In this document: positions 62,639-64,000 of the stretch, one piece after another
Numbering within the stretch: position 1 is the first letter of the stretch
Layout: each line of letters starts with the position of its first letter
Assembly: GCA_963846585.1 (NCBI GenBank)
Contig: CAWJWO010000015.1
Span: forward strand, 186,001-250,000
DNA: 64,000 nt
Origin: JAAUTT01 sp963846585
GTDB lineage: Bacteria > Bacteroidota > Bacteroidia > Bacteroidales > JAAUTT01
Direction of reading: 5' to 3'
The notes under the pieces: model-generated
The model's database searches: none
What the model saw: the letters and a program-made list of their open reading frames with translations, nothing else
Told to the model about the DNA's origin: nothing
Made by a program: the position numbers and the translations under genes

Positions 62639-62769
62639 CGCTAACATTGGCGGTATGAAACGTTGGGGAAACCTTGGAAGCGAAACTATCCACCGTTACT
62701 GAACTTGCCAGTGAGCGAAAAGCTTGATATACCACTTAAACCCCAATGTTTTATGACCGCTTGTTAGTG
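62639..62769 (-). repeat. attC-like recombination site 5
   Basis: 131 bp, in gene direction from CACTAAC to GTTAGCG. Arms GCGGTCATAAAACATTGGGG and CCCCAACGTTTCATACCGC pair over most of their length. The opening core supplies the stop codon of the small antitoxin gene. Confidence 0.78.
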
Positions 62770-62916
62770 GCTGGCCATTATTCTTTCATAATCAGTTCGT
62801 CCTTTTTTTATGTAATCCAAAATTTGCTCAGGACTCATATTTTTAATATCTGTGTTTACTTTATCTCTAATATCACGCATCATTTTAACGCAATCAAATT
62901 TTTTCTCAGTTTTCAT
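62764..62916 (-). CDS. Small antitoxin-like protein upstream-overlapped by PIN gene
   Basis: A 50-residue protein from ATG 62916 (KTEKKFDCVKMMRDIRDKV, then MSPEQILDYIKKGRTDYERI), helical and charged. It overlaps the end of the PIN gene by 11 bp and ends with TAA inside the attC5 core. Proteins like this accompany PIN toxins of the DTSILGG type in Bacteroidota and cyanobacteria and are taken as their antitoxins. Confidence 0.72.
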   Translation of the reverse strand: MKTEKKFDCVKMMRDIRDKVNTDIKNMSPEQILDYIKKGRTDYERIMASH

Positions 62917-63354
62917 AATTTATCAAATCTTTAGGTGAACGAATCTCTAAGGTTGAATATCCATTCCTTAGATTTATTGGATTATAACCTCTAATCCGTA
63001 TAACATTGACTATGTGTTTAAAATTCCAACTAATCAATAAGTCAAGTTTGTAAATTGTCGCTGTCGCAATGTGGATACAATCATCCAAACTTGTCTGTCC
63101 AACAACCCTTTCGTTTATATAATTTGTTGCTAAATCAATGGATTCTTGAGTTACAGCAATTACCTCAAAATCAATCTTCAAATCTCTCAACAAGGTTCTA
63201 ACTCGTTCTGGTGCATTAACCAATTCTCTCTCCGTTAAATCAGAAATTACAAGCTTAAAATCTCGTCAAAAAGCAACTTGGTGTCAACATTGAATTCATC
63301 ATCAAAATATCCGCCAAGTATTGAAGTATCAATATATATCCGAAGTTTTTTCAT
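62906..63354 (-). pseudogene. PIN-domain toxin, frameshifted
   Basis: From ATG 63354 the first frame encodes KKLRIYIDTSILGGYFDDEF and stops at 63247 after LFDEILSL. A second frame continues the domain as FKLVISDLTERELVNAPERV, TSLDDCIHIATATIYKLD and SWNFKHIVN, with the expected acidic and tryptophan-histidine features. One base gained or lost at about 63255-63270 would restore a single protein of about 148 residues. As read, the toxin is inactive while its antitoxin partner is intact. Confidence 0.8.
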
Positions 63355-63440
63355 TATTCAAATTTTATCCTCAAAGATAAGACTTTTTAGGCAGAAACTT
63401 GCTCGGAGCGGTTCCTTGGCTTGCCACTAACTTACTTATA

Positions 63441-63511
63441 CCCGCCATGGCATGGCGGGTTAACAACCATTTTACCGGAGATAACCGCCATAATGTGGCG
63501 TTTATTTTTTT
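63441..63511 (+). other. Hairpins at the right edge of the cassette cluster
   Basis: A 19-bp palindrome CCCGCCATGGCATGGCGGG at 63441-63459 and a second stem CGCCA/TGGCG at 63486-63500 followed by a T-rich tract to 63511, which may be a plus-strand terminator. On the minus strand GTTAGTGGC at 63423-63431 marks a possible cassette boundary, so an attI-like or decayed attC site could lie here. Confidence 0.45.
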
Positions 63512-63531
63512 ATCAATAATACTAAATAATA

Positions 63532-63617
63532 TCATAATAAATCAAAAGGTGAAGTAATTTTTTGAATGCTTTTGGTACTTACATGAGTATAAATCTCGGT
63601 TGTCTTGCTACTGCTAC
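63532..63617 (-). pseudogene. Tyrosine recombinase C-terminal remnant
   Basis: Reading leftward, the frame gives RSSSKTTEIYTHVSTKSI then QKITSPFDLL and a TGA stop. This is the end of a tyrosine recombinase, including the catalytic tyrosine in EIYTHVS; the SPFD tail resembles XerC/IntI-type and related Bacteroidota integrases. Upstream of RSSS the similarity stops, so only about 28 residues survive. Its 3' end faces the cassettes and it reads in the same direction as they do, the reversed layout known from some integrons such as that of Treponema denticola. Confidence 0.65.
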
Positions 63618-63721
63618 GGGTAAAGGGTTACTGATATTTTAGGTTAATTTCCTGTTAGCATTTTCAAATTTAACTGACGAACTATATAAATAAAATTAAG
63701 GAATAGTTATACTAAAGTGAC

Positions 63722-63762
63722 AAACCTACGCACTTATTTATTTCCTTGTCCCTTTTTTGCAG
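63722..63762 (+). repeat. 41-bp direct repeat, right copy
   Basis: Identical to 57799-57839; the match ends where the left copy's hairpin loop begins. A near-palindrome GTTTACCTGGTAAAC lies downstream at about 63818-63832, just before the next start codon. Confidence 0.92.
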
Positions 63763-63841
63763 GTCATTTAATGTAAATTTTTCTTCAGCAAATGAATACT
63801 GTATTAATTGTTAAGGGTTTACCTGGTAAACTATAGAAATT

Positions 63842-64000
63842 ATGGGAAGTACTTTTCTTGTATGGTTTATTGTTGGCTTGATTGTGTATTACTTTTATAA
63901 AAGAAGTCAAAATTCTACATCAACTAATAGAACTTCTCAAAATAGAAGAAAAAATAATTCTAATAAATGGTATAATAAGAATCATCAAAAAGAAAATTTA
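63842..64000 (+). CDS. Small membrane protein, cut by window edge
   Basis: From ATG 63842 the frame is open to the end of the window (53 codons). It encodes one membrane helix (FLVWFIVGLIVYYFY) followed by a Ser/Asn/Lys-rich polar stretch (NRTSQNRRKNNSNKWY). No family is recognisable from this fragment. Confidence 0.5.
   Translation, partial: MGSTFLVWFIVGLIVYYFYKRSQNSTSTNRTSQNRRKNNSNKWYNKNHQKENL

Larger units (their letters stand above)
57840..63721. mobile_element. Integron-type cassette cluster (CALIN) bounded by a 41-bp direct repeat
   Basis: The region between the two 41-bp repeats holds five attC-like palindromes, at least ten small genes all on the minus strand, and a recombinase remnant at its right side. 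Cassettes are dominated by toxin-antitoxin pairs, as in large chromosomal integrons. No intact integrase is present. From 57857 to 58095 I see only GC-richer DNA with small inverted repeats (around GGCCGAACTCG and GACGGCGCCC) and then AT-rich DNA; the attC site expected downstream of the first gene is not found there. Confidence 0.75.

Overview
The window reads as a low-GC member of the Bacteroidota, most likely an anaerobic or facultative Bacteroidales/Marinilabiliales-type organism. The evidence is a type IX secretion C-terminal sorting domain (13743-14624), SprB-like and GldM-C-like modules, a TonB receptor with an N-terminal carboxypeptidase-like domain, a FISUMP fragment, DUF4295 next to ftsY, a Bacteroidota-type promoter (TTG, 19 bp, TATCTTTG) in front of tRNA-Lys, and almost no Shine-Dalgarno sequences. 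Metabolically it carries pta and ackA, indolepyruvate:ferredoxin oxidoreductase, a class 2 dihydroorotate dehydrogenase, the first two steps of the oxidative pentose phosphate pathway, a cytochrome c, and a MetA predicted to use acetyl-CoA.

Layout. 1-9.6 kb: core genes (DUF4295 tail, ftsY, an HMGL-like aldolase, a chorismate mutase, rimO, clpC, gyrA). 9.7-13.7 kb: a TPR lipo/periplasmic protein with a strong terminator, then an IS4-family remnant and a complete-ended ISL3-family element with an extra DNA-binding gene and an in-frame stop in the transposase. 13.7-20.3 kb: cell-surface genes (T9SS cargo, a GT39-like membrane glycosyltransferase, a SiaC-like protein, a TPR/beta-propeller protein and an OmpA fusion split by a frameshift). 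20.4-33 kb: RNase P RNA, Smr-domain protein, queA, a PQQ-type sugar dehydrogenase with cytochrome c, a FucP-like transporter, zwf-pgl, metA, a GldM-C-like protein, SPOR protein, SDR and tRNA-Lys. 33-40.8 kb: acyl-CoA ligase with its cupin regulator, pyrD, an XRE regulator, a 680-bp AT-rich region with seven TTAC-N4-GTAA palindromes, and pta / 3-hydroxyacyl-CoA dehydrogenase / ackA. 40.8-46.4 kb: a leftward cluster of SDR, processive GT2, HEAT membrane protein, CheY-like and HPt proteins and a membrane-anchored protein of unknown function, which looks like a phosphorelay-controlled exopolysaccharide module. 46.4-57.7 kb: a frameshifted DUF4301 gene, iorB/iorA, a TonB receptor, prfC, a metallophosphoesterase and mnmE.

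57.8-63.8 kb is an accessory island. Five imperfect palindromes of about 130 bp, each with integron attC-type core ends, separate small leftward genes (VapBC-like, flavin reductase, DUF6998, a GNAT-like protein with a 57-aa partner, HigBA-like, a broken PIN pair). A decayed tyrosine recombinase C-terminus sits at the upstream end and a perfect 41-bp direct repeat flanks the whole. I read it as a cluster of attC sites lacking a functional integrase (CALIN), stocked mainly with toxin-antitoxin cassettes.

Throughout the window, intergenic gaps carry short tandem repeats with a unit of mostly 7 bp. Several unit families recur at distant loci in both orientations, and they frequently supply the stop codon of the gene they follow.
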